From: Desulfurivibrionaceae bacterium | GTDB taxonomy: Bacteria; Desulfobacterota; Desulfobulbia; Desulfobulbales; UBA5123 | Assembly: GCA_030145325.1 (NCBI GenBank) | Contig: JAQYVW010000020.1 | Span: 1 to 43,198, forward strand | Direction of reading: 5' to 3' | DNA length: 43,198 nucleotides | Part shown: positions 26,029 through 34,955 of the stretch, piece after piece | How the letters are laid out: every line of letters starts with the position of its first letter | Position numbering within the stretch: position 1 is the stretch's first letter | Made by a program: the position numbers and the translations under genes | Notes under the pieces: model-generated | What the model saw: only the letters and a program-made list of their open reading frames with translations | What the model was told of the DNA's origin: nothing | Database searches by the model: none

Positions 26029-27285
26029 TTATTTCAAAAAGTCTGGGATTGCTTCACCCCGGATCAGGTCGCTGTAGGTTTCCCGTTGCCGGATGAGATA
26101 GTAGTCGTCGTCTTTGACCAGTACTTCTGCCACCCTTGGCCGGGTGTTGTAATTTGAGGACATGGTGAATCCGTAAGCGCCAGCGCTCATCACTGCCAGC
26201 AGGTCTCCGGGTTCGCAGTCCGGCACTTCCTGATCCTTGGCGAGAAAATCGCCGGTTTCGCAGATGGGCCCCACCACATCGGCGATAACCTTGCCGGAGC
26301 GTTGCTCATTCACCGGCAGGATGCCATGGTAGGCACCGTACAGGCTGGGTCGCGCCAGGTCATTCATGCCAGCATCAACAATCATGAATTTCTTGGCGAT
26401 GTTGGTCTTGGTGTAAAGAATTCGGGAAACCAGAATTCCAGCGTTTCCCACTATAACCCGACCCGGTTCCAGGATCAAGGTACAGTTGAGGTCGCCTAAT
26501 TCATCCTTGATCGCCTTGGCGTAGGCATCTGGATGGGGAGGGGCTTCATCGTCGTAGGTGATACCCAAGCCGCCGCCGAGATCGAGATGGCTGATCTGGA
26601 TATTGTTGTCGGCAAGGCGAGCGATAAAGCCTTTTACTTTGCGGAGCGACTCCACAAAGGGGCCGACGTCGGTGAGTTGGGAGCCGATATGACAGCTGAC
26701 GCCCTTGATCTCGATGTTTTTCATCTCCTTGGCTCGCTGGTACACGGCCAGGGCCTGATCGATGGCGATGCCGAACTTGTTCTTGGCCAAACCGGTGGAG
26801 ATATAGGCGTGGGTCTTGGGATCCACGTCCGGGTTGATCCGGAAGGAAACCGGTGCTTTGAGATTGAGGTCGGCGGCGGCAGCTTGCAGGGCGTCAAGTT
26901 CTTGTTCCGACTCGATATTAAACATCAAGATGCCGGTGTGGAGGGCTTGCCGCAACTCTACCCCGGTTTTTCCCACCCCGGAATAGACGATTTTTTTTGG
27001 GTCAACCCCGGCCTTTAGGGCGCGGAACAGTTCGCCGCCGGAAACAATATCGGCCCCGCCGCCAAGGGATGAAAATAGGCTGAGGATGCCGATGTTTGAA
27101 CAGGCCTTAACCGCAAAGCAGGTGAGATGGGGAATGGTGGCAAAAGCGTCGTCAAAGGCCTTAAAATGTTGGCTCAGGGTGGCGTGACTGTACAGGTAGA
27201 AGGGGGTGTCCACTTCTTGGGCGATGGTTTCGATATCAACCGCTTCCGCATGGAGGCGACCGTTTTGGTAGGCAAAATGATGCAT
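26029..27285 (-). CDS. lysA: Diaminopimelate decarboxylase
   Basis: 418 residues, fold type III PLP enzyme. The PLP lysine is in LTCFAVKACSNIGIL (near residue 60), followed by GGGADIVSGGELFRAL, the HIGSQLTDVGPF motif, LDLGGGLGITYDDE, EPGRVIVGNAG and the C-terminal half with GPICETGDFLAKD and MSAGAYGFTMSSNYN, which supplies the active-site cysteine and tyrosine of the dimer partner. It removes CO2 from meso-diaminopimelate to give L-lysine. The start is 14 bases after the lipoprotein gene stop, so it is cotranscribed with argH and the lipoprotein gene. It begins the lysine half of the mixed operon. Confidence 0.97.
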   Translation of the reverse strand: MHHFAYQNGRLHAEAVDIETIAQEVDTPFYLYSHATLSQHFKAFDDAFATIPHLTCFAVKACSNIGILSLFSSLGGGADIVSGGELFRALKAGVDPKKIVYSGVGKTGVELRQALHTGILMFNIESEQELDALQAAAADLNLKAPVSFRINPDVDPKTHAYISTGLAKNKFGIAIDQALAVYQRAKEMKNIEIKGVSCHIGSQLTDVGPFVESLRKVKGFIARLADNNIQISHLDLGGGLGITYDDEAPPHPDAYAKAIKDELGDLNCTLILEPGRVIVGNAGILVSRILYTKTNIAKKFMIVDAGMNDLARPSLYGAYHGILPVNEQRSGKVIADVVGPICETGDFLAKDQEVPDCEPGDLLAVMSAGAYGFTMSSNYNTRPRVAEVLVKDDDYYLIRQRETYSDLIRGEAIPDFLK

Positions 27286-27299
27286 GGTCTGGGTTCCGT

Positions 27300-28346
27300 T
27301 TATTTACTGATGATTAGTTTGGCTTCATTAAAAGAACCGCTCTCGTTGGCCGGTTCGGCATGGTCATAAGCAGTCACCGTGTAATACCAAGTGGCTGCAG
27401 TAATCGCGGTGGTGTCCAGGTACATCAGCGCTTCGCTGCTGACCTTGCCCACCAGGGTTCCCTTGCTTTGGTCGCTCCGGCGGCGGTAGATGCGGTACCC
27501 GGCCAGATCGGACTCCATGCTTTGTTGCCAGAGAATTTTGATCCCGCTCTTGGTTTGCACGGCGATTATGTCACGGGGCGGGGCTGGTGGGGTCAGGTCG
27601 TGGGGACGAGCTTGCGCTGCCTCACTCATCATCCCCACTGAATTTTTGTCATTAAGGGGTTGTACCTTATAGTAATAGCGTTTGCCGTTTTCCACCGAGG
27701 TATCGGTAAAGGTGGTGGCGGTGATGGGTGGCCCGAGGGGCGTTAACTGGTCACCGGCAATGCTCCTGAATATCTGGTAACGAAGGTTTTTTGATACCTT
27801 GCTGCCGTCGATGAGGGTGGTTGGGGCGGGCCAGGAAATGGTTATCTTGCGATCTCCAGCTTCGGCGGTAAGGCGGGCGGGGGCGGAAATCAGGGTGTTC
27901 CAGGCAAAGGAGATGATATTTGAGCCGCCGCTGGCGTGGTACCAACCGAGTTTGGTGCGGACCTGGTAAAGATAGCGATACCCTGGCCGTAAGACCGCTT
28001 CGCGGTATGTTATCTTGCTGCCCGGCTTTGCCTCGTTGGCGTTTATTTTGATTGGGCGACCGAATTTGATCGGGCAACCTTCACAGTAATCGTCTTCAGC
28101 CACCACTGCCCGCAGTAGTTCAAAACCATCGATTTTGCTTAACTTGTCGCCCTGCACGGTGCGGGTTGGGGCGGTCCAGGTCAGGGTGACGCCATGCTCA
28201 TCCAAGTGTTGCCGTAAGTCGCTGATAACCGTTGGTAGCACGGTTTCCGGCGGCACCGGCGGGGTTTTGCGCCCGCAGCCGGATATCAGCAGCGATAGGG
28301 CCAGCAACAGGGTAAGGGGCAGATGGTTGGCCAAGGGCTGTTTCAT
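27300..28346 (-). CDS. Lipoprotein with fibronectin type III-like domains
   Basis: 348 residues beginning with a lipoprotein signal: a basic start, a hydrophobic run (LTLLLALSLLISG) and the lipobox LISGC, after which GRKTPPVPPE forms a proline-rich linker. At least three fibronectin type III-like repeats follow, with recognisable VTLTWTAPTRT (about residue 55), KITISWPAPTTLIDG (about 160) and GIKILWQQSMESDLAGYRIYR (about 270) strands, each ending in a YYYKV or WYYTVTAY-like strand. It is presumably anchored to the outer or inner membrane and displays ligand-binding folds. Its start codon overlaps the argH stop by one base (TGATG). The conserved place between argH and lysA suggests operon hitch-hiking rather than a metabolic role; its function is unknown. 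Confidence 0.9.
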   Translation of the reverse strand: MKQPLANHLPLTLLLALSLLISGCGRKTPPVPPETVLPTVISDLRQHLDEHGVTLTWTAPTRTVQGDKLSKIDGFELLRAVVAEDDYCEGCPIKFGRPIKINANEAKPGSKITYREAVLRPGYRYLYQVRTKLGWYHASGGSNIISFAWNTLISAPARLTAEAGDRKITISWPAPTTLIDGSKVSKNLRYQIFRSIAGDQLTPLGPPITATTFTDTSVENGKRYYYKVQPLNDKNSVGMMSEAAQARPHDLTPPAPPRDIIAVQTKSGIKILWQQSMESDLAGYRIYRRRSDQSKGTLVGKVSSEALMYLDTTAITAATWYYTVTAYDHAEPANESGSFNEAKLIISK

Positions 28347-29752
28347 CAGTTGCTGCCCAAGTTTTGTTCAGCAAGTTGCAGGGCTTCGCGTACCCGTTCG
28401 ATGCCGGTGCCGCCCTGCGAGCGGCGACTCTCCATGGAGCCGGTAATGGTGAGGAGGGGAAAGACATCTTCATCAATGGTTGCGGAAAATTGCCTTAATT
28501 CCTCAATGGTAAGATCCGGCAGTTCCTTGTTCTCCTTGATGCAGTAGGCAACAGTGCGACCAACGATGGCGTGTGCTTCCCGGAAAGGGATCTGTTTGCG
28601 CACCAGATAGTCGGCGAGATCGGTGGCGGTCATATAGCCGCCGTGGGTGCAATCAAGGAGTCGCTCCTGATTGAAGGAGAGGTTGGCCATCAACTCAGCG
28701 GCAATACTCACCGATTGGCTCACCGTGTCCACGGTGTCGAAGATCGGTTCCTTGTCTTCCTGGAGGTCGCGGTTATAGGTGAGTGGTAAACCTTTGAGGA
28801 TGGTGAGCAGGGTCATCAAATTACCCACCACCCGCCCGGATTTGCCCCGGATCAGTTCCGGGATATCCGGATTCTTCTTCTGTGGCATGATGGAGCTGCC
28901 GGTGCAGTAAGCGTCGGCCAGTTGCACAAAGCGGAACTCCTCGCTGGACCAGAGAACCAGCTCTTCGGAGAGGCGGCTCAGGTGCAGTTGGATGAGGCTG
29001 GCGGCAGCAAGAAATTCCACCGCGAAGTCTCGATCACCGACACTGTCCATGGAGTTGGCGGAGACGGAGGGGAAATCAAGCTCTTTTGCTACGAAATCGC
29101 GGTCAATGGGCAAGCCGGTGCCAGCCAGCGCTGCCGAGCCCAGGGGTAGAACGTTGATTCGTTTGAGGCCGTCGTTGAGCCGATCCTTGTCGCGACCGAA
29201 CATCTCATAATAGGCCAGCAGGTGATGGGAAACCAGCACCGGTTGCGCCCGTTGTAAGTGGGTATATCCGGGCATGATGGCGCCGAGGTTTTCCCGTGCC
29301 TGGGTGACAAAGGCCCTTTGCAGGTCGGTGAGGAGGGCAATGAGGCGTCTGCTCTCTTCGCGCAGATAAAGCCTTACGTCAAGGGCCACCTGGTCGTTAC
29401 GGCTTCTGGCGGTGTGCAGCTTGGCCCCAGCCGGGCCGATCTTTTCCACCAGGGTTTTTTCGATATTCATGTGGATGTCTTCCAGTTCGGGCCGGAAGAC
29501 AAAGGTGTTGGCGTCGATCTCGGCCTCGATCTCGTTCAAGCCGCTCAAGATTTGGTCGCGCTCGTCATTGCTGATCAGCTCTTGTTTCGCCAGCATCTTG
29601 GCGTGGGCGCGGCTGCCATTGATATCATGTCGGTACAGGCGGGCGTCGTAATGGATTGAAGCGGTGAACGCTTCCACTGAGGCGGCGGTGGTTTCGGCGA
29701 ATCGCCCTCCCCACATCTTGACGGGCTGGTTTTGTTTTTCTGTGGTGGTCAT
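28346..29752 (-). CDS. argH: Argininosuccinate lyase
   Basis: 468 residues of the fumarase/aspartase superfamily. It starts with KMWGGRFAET, then IEKTLVEKIG, HTARSRNDQVALDVRLYLRE, MPGYTHLQRAQPV and the signature GSSIMPQKKNPDIPELIRGK (catalytic serine loop). It splits argininosuccinate to arginine and fumarate, the last step of arginine synthesis. The stop overlaps the start of the lipoprotein gene by one base. The 211-base gap to argG on the upstream side is filled by a repeat element and a terminator-like palindrome, so argH may have its own promoter. All signature residues are intact. Confidence 0.98.
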   Translation of the reverse strand: MTTTEKQNQPVKMWGGRFAETTAASVEAFTASIHYDARLYRHDINGSRAHAKMLAKQELISNDERDQILSGLNEIEAEIDANTFVFRPELEDIHMNIEKTLVEKIGPAGAKLHTARSRNDQVALDVRLYLREESRRLIALLTDLQRAFVTQARENLGAIMPGYTHLQRAQPVLVSHHLLAYYEMFGRDKDRLNDGLKRINVLPLGSAALAGTGLPIDRDFVAKELDFPSVSANSMDSVGDRDFAVEFLAAASLIQLHLSRLSEELVLWSSEEFRFVQLADAYCTGSSIMPQKKNPDIPELIRGKSGRVVGNLMTLLTILKGLPLTYNRDLQEDKEPIFDTVDTVSQSVSIAAELMANLSFNQERLLDCTHGGYMTATDLADYLVRKQIPFREAHAIVGRTVAYCIKENKELPDLTIEELRQFSATIDEDVFPLLTITGSMESRRSQGGTGIERVREALQLAEQNLGSN

Positions 29753-29810
29753 GGTGGTTGTTCTTTTCCGTGGTGGGGCGGATTTGTTTGGGTTGTCGAC
29801 CCGCCCGGTT

Positions 29811-29936
29811 TTTAGTTTTAGGTTTTAAGTTTTAAGTTTGTGAAAAGCCTTACCTGGTCACCGTTCGCCGGGAGTATCGGTGGTCTGGTGGAAACCGGAT
29901 TGTGAGCTTAACACCTAAAACTTAAAACTTAAAACG
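29811..29936. repeat. AT-rich inverted-repeat element B (between argG and argH)
   Basis: An 18-base perfect inverted repeat, GTTTTAAGTTTTAAGTTT at 29822-29839 and its complement at 29918-29935, encloses a GC-richer core of 78 bases. The ends share the GTTTTAAGTTT unit with element A (25915-26023). No gene is present. Size and structure resemble a small palindromic or MITE-like intergenic repeat. Confidence 0.65.
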
Positions 29937-29970
29937 CTCTTAAAAAAATCGGTTCTGATTTTTTTAAGAG
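29937..29970 (-). terminator. Palindrome overlapping the argG stop, probable terminator
   Basis: CTCTTAAAAAAATC (29937-29950) pairs perfectly with GATTTTTTTAAGAG (29957-29970) around a six-base loop. The TAA of argG lies inside the palindrome. The stem is AT-rich and its downstream T-run is short, so efficiency may be modest and read-through to argH is possible. Confidence 0.55.
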
Positions 29971-31157
29971 TTTTTCGTCATTGCCTGAATTTTGAGGCGC
30001 AGGGCGTTTAGGCGGATAAAGCCGCCGGCGTCCGCTTGGGTGTAGACCTCGTCTTCTTCAAAGGTGGCAAAACTTTCATGGTAGAGGGAGTTGTCTGACT
30101 TTCGCCCCACCGGGATGCAGTTACCCTTATATAGTTTGAGCCGCACCACCCCGTTTACCGTGGCCTGGCTGGCATCCATGGTTCCCTGCATCAGCTTCAT
30201 TTCCGGTGAGAACCAGAAGCCGTTATAGATCAGCTCCGAGTAGCGAGCGATGAGGCTGTCGCGGATCTTCATCACCTCGCGATCCAGGGTGATGGTTTCA
30301 AGGTCGCGGTGGGCAGCGTAGAGGATGGTGCCGCCGGGGGTCTCGTAGACGCCCCTTGACTTCATGCCCACGAAGCGATTTTCCACCATGTCCAAGCGAC
30401 CGATGCCGTTGGCGCCGCCCAGCTTGTTCAACTTGGCCAGGAGGTTAGCTGGTGACAGGGTTTCGCCGTCGATGGCCACTGGGCTGCCGCCCTTGAATCC
30501 GATTTCAATATAGGTGGGCTGATCCGGGGCGTTTTCCGGTGAGACCGAAAGCTTGAACATGGATTCTTCTGGCTCGTTCCAGGGATCTTCCAGGAGACCG
30601 CCCTCAAAGCTGATATGGAGTAGGTTCTCGTCTGAGCTGTAAGGGTTTTTCTTGGTGGTGGGCACCGGGATGTTGTGTTTCTTTGCATACTCCACCAGTT
30701 TGGTGCGGGAGTTGAGATCCCAGATCCGCCAAGGGGCGATGATCTGGAGTTTGGGGTCCAGGCCTAAGTAGCCCAGTTCGAAGCGAACCTGATCATTACC
30801 CTTGCCGGTGGCGCCGTGACTCACCGCATCTGCCCCTTCCGCTGCCGCCACCCGCACCTGTTCCTTGGCTATGATCGGTCGGGCCAGGGAGGTGCCGAGG
30901 AGGTAGGAGCTTTCGTAGATGGCGTTGGCCCGAAAGGCGGGGAAAACGTAATCGCGGACAAATTCCTCGCGCAGATCGGAGATCACTACCTTGTCAGCGC
31001 CGGTGGTCATCCCTTTTTCACGAACGGCATCCCAGTCTTCGGTTTGGCCCACATCAGCGGCATAGGCCACCACCGGGCACTGGTATTCTTCTTTCAGCCA
31101 GGTGAGGATAACCGAGGTGTCAAGACCGCCCGAGTAGGCGAGTACAATTTTTTTCAT
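29964..31157 (-). CDS. argG: Argininosuccinate synthase
   Basis: 397 residues with the N-type ATP pyrophosphatase loop [12 protein letters not shown], then [42 protein letters not shown] and [14 protein letters not shown]. It joins citrulline and aspartate with ATP to form argininosuccinate. The ATG at 31157 ([10 protein letters not shown]) follows 75 bases after argF on the same strand. The end lies in a palindrome at 29937-29970. Length and motifs are typical. Confidence 0.98.
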   Translation of the reverse strand: MKKIVLAYSGGLDTSVILTWLKEEYQCPVVAYAADVGQTEDWDAVREKGMTTGADKVVISDLREEFVRDYVFPAFRANAIYESSYLLGTSLARPIIAKEQVRVAAAEGADAVSHGATGKGNDQVRFELGYLGLDPKLQIIAPWRIWDLNSRTKLVEYAKKHNIPVPTTKKNPYSSDENLLHISFEGGLLEDPWNEPEESMFKLSVSPENAPDQPTYIEIGFKGGSPVAIDGETLSPANLLAKLNKLGGANGIGRLDMVENRFVGMKSRGVYETPGGTILYAAHRDLETITLDREVMKIRDSLIARYSELIYNGFWFSPEMKLMQGTMDASQATVNGVVRLKLYKGNCIPVGRKSDNSLYHESFATFEEDEVYTQADAGGFIRLNALRLKIQAMTKNS

Positions 31158-31232
31158 AATGTTGTCTCATTTATGGATAAAGTTTTTTTGTTTTGTGGGT
31201 AGAAAAACTTACTTAAGGGTAACCGTTTAAAT

Positions 31233-32144
31233 TTATCCTAAATGGGATAATAGGATTGCCTTGTGGATGTGCAGCTTGTTCTCCGCTTGATCAAAGGCCA
31301 CACATTGCGCCCCTTCCAGCACCTCGGCGGTGATTTCTTCTTCGCGGTGGGCAGGCAGGCAGTGGAGGACGATGGCGTCTGCTTTGGCCTTGGCCACCAG
31401 TTGGTTGTTGACCTGATAGGCTTCGAAAACCTTGGTCCTGGCGGCCTGTTCTTCTTCCTGGCCCATGGAGGCCCAGACATCGGTATTGATGACGTCGGCA
31501 TTGGCGACGGCAGTGGCAGGGTCGCGGACCACCGTAATCGGTTCAGTGGCTGCATCCTGTGCTTTTTTAAGAATCTCCGGATCAGGATCATACCCTTCCG
31601 GGCAGGCCAGGGTGAGGGCAAAACCCAGCCGACTGGCCGCCTGAATCCACGAGTTGGCCATATTGTTGCCATCGCCGATCCAGGCAACATGAAGTTTTTC
31701 CAGCCCCCCCTTCTTTTCGATGACTGTTTGGATATCACTCAAGATCTGGCAGGGGTGGTGCAGGTCGGTGAGGGCGTTGATCACCGGTACTGATGAGTAA
31801 CGGGCCAGCTCGTCAACGATCTCCTGACCGTAGGTGCGAATCACCAACCCGTCAACGTAACGGGCCATGACCCTGCCCATGTCTTTCAGGGGTTCGTTTC
31901 GTGCCAGTTGGGTGTCGCGACCGGAAAGATAGATGACTTGGCCACCCAGTCCGTACATGGCTGATTCGAAGGAAACCCGGGTGCGAGTGGATGGTTTTTC
32001 AAAGACCATGGCGATGGTTTTTCCTGCCAGTTGTTGGTGGCGGACGCCATTTAAGGTCTCTTCTTTCAGTTTAGCGGCCAGTTGCAGATAGCCGGTCAGT
32101 TCTTCTTTGGTGAAGTCCCAGAGGGATAACAGATGTTTCGTCAT
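31233..32144 (-). CDS. argF: Ornithine carbamoyltransferase
   Basis: 303 residues. The carbamoyl-phosphate loop is FEKPSTRTRVSFE, followed by YLSGRDTQL, the ornithine-domain motif NALTDLHHPCQILSD (HPCQ) and the C-terminal catalytic HCLPAHREEEI. It makes citrulline from ornithine and carbamoyl phosphate. A gap of 363 bases separates it from argD, unusually large for this operon, with an inverted repeat and a poly-G tract inside. That suggests a separate promoter or a regulatory element before argF. The catalytic residues are all present. Confidence 0.98.
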   Translation of the reverse strand: MTKHLLSLWDFTKEELTGYLQLAAKLKEETLNGVRHQQLAGKTIAMVFEKPSTRTRVSFESAMYGLGGQVIYLSGRDTQLARNEPLKDMGRVMARYVDGLVIRTYGQEIVDELARYSSVPVINALTDLHHPCQILSDIQTVIEKKGGLEKLHVAWIGDGNNMANSWIQAASRLGFALTLACPEGYDPDPEILKKAQDAATEPITVVRDPATAVANADVINTDVWASMGQEEEQAARTKVFEAYQVNNQLVAKAKADAIVLHCLPAHREEEITAEVLEGAQCVAFDQAENKLHIHKAILLSHLG

Positions 32145-32244
32145 AACGGGTTCTCTTTCGTGTAAATCTCCGTTTTAAATAGAGATGTACGCTTGGTCGC
32201 GGGCAGGTTTGCGGTGTTCGGCAAAGGAGGCCCAAAATAATGGT

Positions 32245-32300
32245 GGCCCAATCATGGTCGGTTTTCAACTGCCGGAGGGCGTTGGCCGGATGATTGAGCC
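32245..32300 (-). repeat. Inverted repeat in the argD-argF gap
   Basis: GGCCCAATCAT at 32245-32255 pairs with ATGATTGAGCC at 32290-32300 (10 of 11 positions), enclosing 34 bases that contain a weaker inner stem. It lies about 100 bases upstream of the argF start and could be a leader structure; no T-run follows it. Apart from this and the G-runs, the 32145-32507 gap shows no gene. Confidence 0.4.
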
Positions 32301-32483
32301 TGTTGTGTGAGGTTTGAAAAATGAAACGTTTTTGGTAACTATCCAGCTTGGGGACGGTAAACTTTTCGAATCGCCCCGTTACTGTAATTGTTCAGCGGTG
32401 CTGCTTTTTAAACCTCTTACCAAAGGACAAGCTAGCATCAATACAAAAAAACACCGTTTTTGCAAGAAAATTTTGTCTTCGCA

Positions 32484-32505
32484 GGGGGGGCTGCGGGGGG
32501 GGGGG
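32484..32505 (+). repeat. Paired poly-G tracts (G7 and G11) next to the argD stop
   Basis: Seven G (32484-32490) and eleven G (32495-32505) are separated by CTGC, two bases beyond the argD stop codon on the strand opposite to transcription. CGCAG and CTGCG also form a five-base stem around the first run. Long G-runs are prone to slippage and could form a quadruplex in single-stranded DNA. Confidence 0.85.
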
Positions 32506-32507
32506 CT

Positions 32508-33704
32508 TTATGGGAGTTCAGAAAAAGCCTCGTCCAGCAAGCCGATCATTTCATCGATCTCCTCTCGACTCACCACCAATGGTGGAATGGAGCGCAGGGC
32601 GACGTTGCCGGCAAAGTTCAAAAGCAAGCCCTTGTTAAAGAGGGTCATCACCAGGTCGCCGCCGTGTTTGATGCCTTCGTCGGTGAGCACCAGGCCCTGG
32701 ATGAGGCCCATCCCCCTACTACCCGTTGCAAATTGGGGATACTTGTCAGCCAGTCCCTGTAGTTTTTCACTCAGGTAAAGACCCTTGGCTTTGACATCGG
32801 TAAGGAAGTTATCACTGAGCATGGTCTCCATTACCACCAGGGCTGCCGCGCAGCCGATGGGGTTGCCGCCGAAGGTGGAGGCGTGGTCGCCGGGGGCAAA
32901 AGAAGCCGCGATTTTCTCGGTGGTGAGCATCCCACCAATGGGTAAGCCGTTGCCAAGCGCCTTGGCGATGGTCATCACATCCGGGGTTACCCCCACCTGC
33001 TCGTAAGCGAAGAGGGTGCCGGTGCGGCCCATGCCCACCTGGACCTCGTCAAAGATGAGGAGTAATTTGTGTTGATCGCAAAGAGCTCGAATGGCGGTGA
33101 GGTATTCTTTGGCCAGGGGCCGCACCCCGCCTTCGCCCTGGAGTGGTTCGCAAAGGATGGCGCATGTTTGCGGGGTGATCATTTTTTCTAAGGCTTTGAT
33201 GTCGCCGAAGGGGGCATGGGTGAAGCCCGCCGGCAGAGGCTCGAAGCCTTGGTGAAACTTGGCTTGCCCAGTGGCGGCCACCGTGGCCAGGGTTCGGCCA
33301 TGAAAGGATCCTTGTAGGGAAATGATCTCGTAGCGACCTTCGCCGCCGTGCTTACGGGCCAGTTTGATTGCCGCTTCGTTGGCTTCGGCGCCGCTGTTGC
33401 ACAAAAATACTCGATCGGCAAAGGAGTTTTGCACCAATAATTCGGCCAGCGCGGTCTGTGGCTCGGTATGGTAGAGATTGGAAACGTGAACCAGTTTGGC
33501 GGCCTGGGCGCAGATTGCCTCGGTGATGCCGGGATGACAGTGGCCTAAAGAGCAGACCGCAATCCCGGAGACAAAGTCCAGGTATTCCCGCCCGTCGCCG
33601 TCGGTGAGGCGACAACCTTTGCCGCTGACCATGGCCACCGGATAGCGACCGTAGGTATTGATAAAGACCTTCTGGCTCCGCTCTATTAATGATTGGTTGC
33701 TCAT
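32508..33704 (-). CDS. argD: Acetylornithine aminotransferase
   Basis: From the ATG at 33704 the protein has 398 residues ([19 protein letters not shown]...). A frame extension upstream lies inside argB and is not used. Motifs of class III PLP aminotransferases are [62 protein letters not shown] and the PLP lysine in [15 protein letters not shown], then [15 protein letters not shown]. It transaminates N-acetylglutamate semialdehyde to acetylornithine, and in many bacteria also serves as succinyl-diaminopimelate aminotransferase. The start overlaps the argB stop as ATGA. Directly after the stop is a long poly-G tract. Confidence 0.97.
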   Translation of the reverse strand: MSNQSLIERSQKVFINTYGRYPVAMVSGKGCRLTDGDGREYLDFVSGIAVCSLGHCHPGITEAICAQAAKLVHVSNLYHTEPQTALAELLVQNSFADRVFLCNSGAEANEAAIKLARKHGGEGRYEIISLQGSFHGRTLATVAATGQAKFHQGFEPLPAGFTHAPFGDIKALEKMITPQTCAILCEPLQGEGGVRPLAKEYLTAIRALCDQHKLLLIFDEVQVGMGRTGTLFAYEQVGVTPDVMTIAKALGNGLPIGGMLTTEKIAASFAPGDHASTFGGNPIGCAAALVVMETMLSDNFLTDVKAKGLYLSEKLQGLADKYPQFATGSRGMGLIQGLVLTDEGIKHGGDLVMTLFNKGLLLNFAGNVALRSIPPLVVSREEIDEMIGLLDEAFSELP

Positions 33705-34582
33705 GGGGTAATCTCCGTACCGACGCCTTCGTTGGTGAACATCTCCAAAAGCACCGCGTGTTCCACCCGGCCATCGATGATGTGGGCCTTCCCAACCCCG
33801 GCCGAAACCACATCCTGACAGCATTTGATCTTGGGGATCATTCCTCCGGCTGCCACTCCAGAGGTGATTAATTTGTCGGCCTCGTTGATGGTCATGGACG
33901 AGATCAATTCTTTGGCCTCATCCAGCACTCCCTGTACGTCGGTGAGGAGAACCAGTTTGGCGGCCTGCATTTCGGCGGCGATGGCTCCGGCCACCAGATC
34001 GGCGTTGATGTTGTAAGCGTGGCCATCCTCCCCCACTCCCACCGGGGCGATCACCGGGATGAAATCCTTGGTGTCCAGGGTGGTCAAGACCTCGGAGTTG
34101 ACGTCGGTTACCTCGCCCACCCGGCCCAGATCAATCAACTCCGGCGGCGCGTTTTCGGCCATGCTCTTCATGATCTTCATCTTGCGCGCCTTGATCAGGT
34201 CGCCGTCGCGACCGGAAAGCCCCACCGCTTTGCCGCCGTGAAAGTTGATCAGGCTGACGATCTCCTTGTTGACCTTGCCCACCAGCACCATCTCCACCAC
34301 ATCCATGGTCTCGCCGTTGGTGACTCGCATCCCTTGGATATAGTCAGACTGGATGTTCATTTTTTTCAGGAACTGGTTGATCTGCGGGCCACCGCCGTGG
34401 ACAACGATGGGGTTGATGCCGATATATTTCATCAGGATGATGTCCAGAGCGAAGTTTTTTTTCAACTCCTCGTCAACCATGGCGTGACCACCGTATTTAA
34501 TGACCACTGTCTGGCCGAAGAACTCTTTTATATAAGGAAGTGATTCGATGAGAATCTGCGCTTTTTCGATGCCTTTTTTCAT
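33701..34582 (-). CDS. argB: Acetylglutamate kinase, probably arginine-feedback-inhibited
   Basis: 293 residues from the ATG at 34582; a TTG four codons upstream is the alternative. The kinase core shows [41 protein letters not shown] and [12 protein letters not shown]. An N-terminal helix of about 20 residues ([15 protein letters not shown]) precedes the first strand. In the amino-acid kinase family this extra helix marks hexameric, arginine-inhibited NAGK, so the pathway is probably controlled at this step. It phosphorylates N-acetylglutamate. It is the first gene of the operon and overlaps argD by four bases. A clear promoter upstream could not be fixed. Confidence 0.97.
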   Translation of the reverse strand: MKKGIEKAQILIESLPYIKEFFGQTVVIKYGGHAMVDEELKKNFALDIILMKYIGINPIVVHGGGPQINQFLKKMNIQSDYIQGMRVTNGETMDVVEMVLVGKVNKEIVSLINFHGGKAVGLSGRDGDLIKARKMKIMKSMAENAPPELIDLGRVGEVTDVNSEVLTTLDTKDFIPVIAPVGVGEDGHAYNINADLVAGAIAAEMQAAKLVLLTDVQGVLDEAKELISSMTINEADKLITSGVAAGGMIPKIKCCQDVVSAGVGKAHIIDGRVEHAVLLEMFTNEGVGTEITP

Positions 34583-34955
34583 GATGATCGACAACCGTTT
34601 GTGGTTTTTGGTTAGGGGCGGATGGTTTGGCTCACCGCCGAAAGCTGTCTATATTACTTGTGGTGGGGCCGGATGTAAAGATTTTGTCGGCGGGCGAGAA
34701 TGTCATGGACACCCCGGTGGTTTTTTATGTTATATTGCCGGGCAGCAAGCAGTTGGCTTTGGGCCATTCATGGGCAGGTGCTTCATCGTGTCTGCCCCGA
34801 AATGAGGGTTTTTTTCTTGAGATCAAGGAACAGTGAAAATTAAAAAGCGCAGCATCTAGGCATATGTGAGCATTTTTATTTTTTCTGTGACGCAGAGATC
34901 GGGGAAAAAGGCCATTTATGGACAGATACTAGATAACCTCTGGAGCGACAAATAT
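34583..34955. other. Divergent gap between argB and lptA
   Basis: About 370 bases between the divergent argB and lptA genes, so both promoters should lie here. The only plus-strand open frame of note begins with TTG at 34627 and runs 69 codons; it has no ribosome site or recognisable domain and I do not call it. The expected lptC is absent. ATTTTTATTTTTT near 34870 and a GGAG before lptA are the visible signals. Confidence 0.5.

Noticed and set aside
24060-26030. Lysine riboswitch before dapA or lysA
   Set aside because: The upstream gaps are short and show none of the conserved L-box helices.
34627-34836. 69-codon TTG-start frame before lptA
   Set aside because: Codon usage looks passable but there is no ribosome site, domain or neighbour logic, and the start is TTG. 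It could hide a small gene but I cannot support it.
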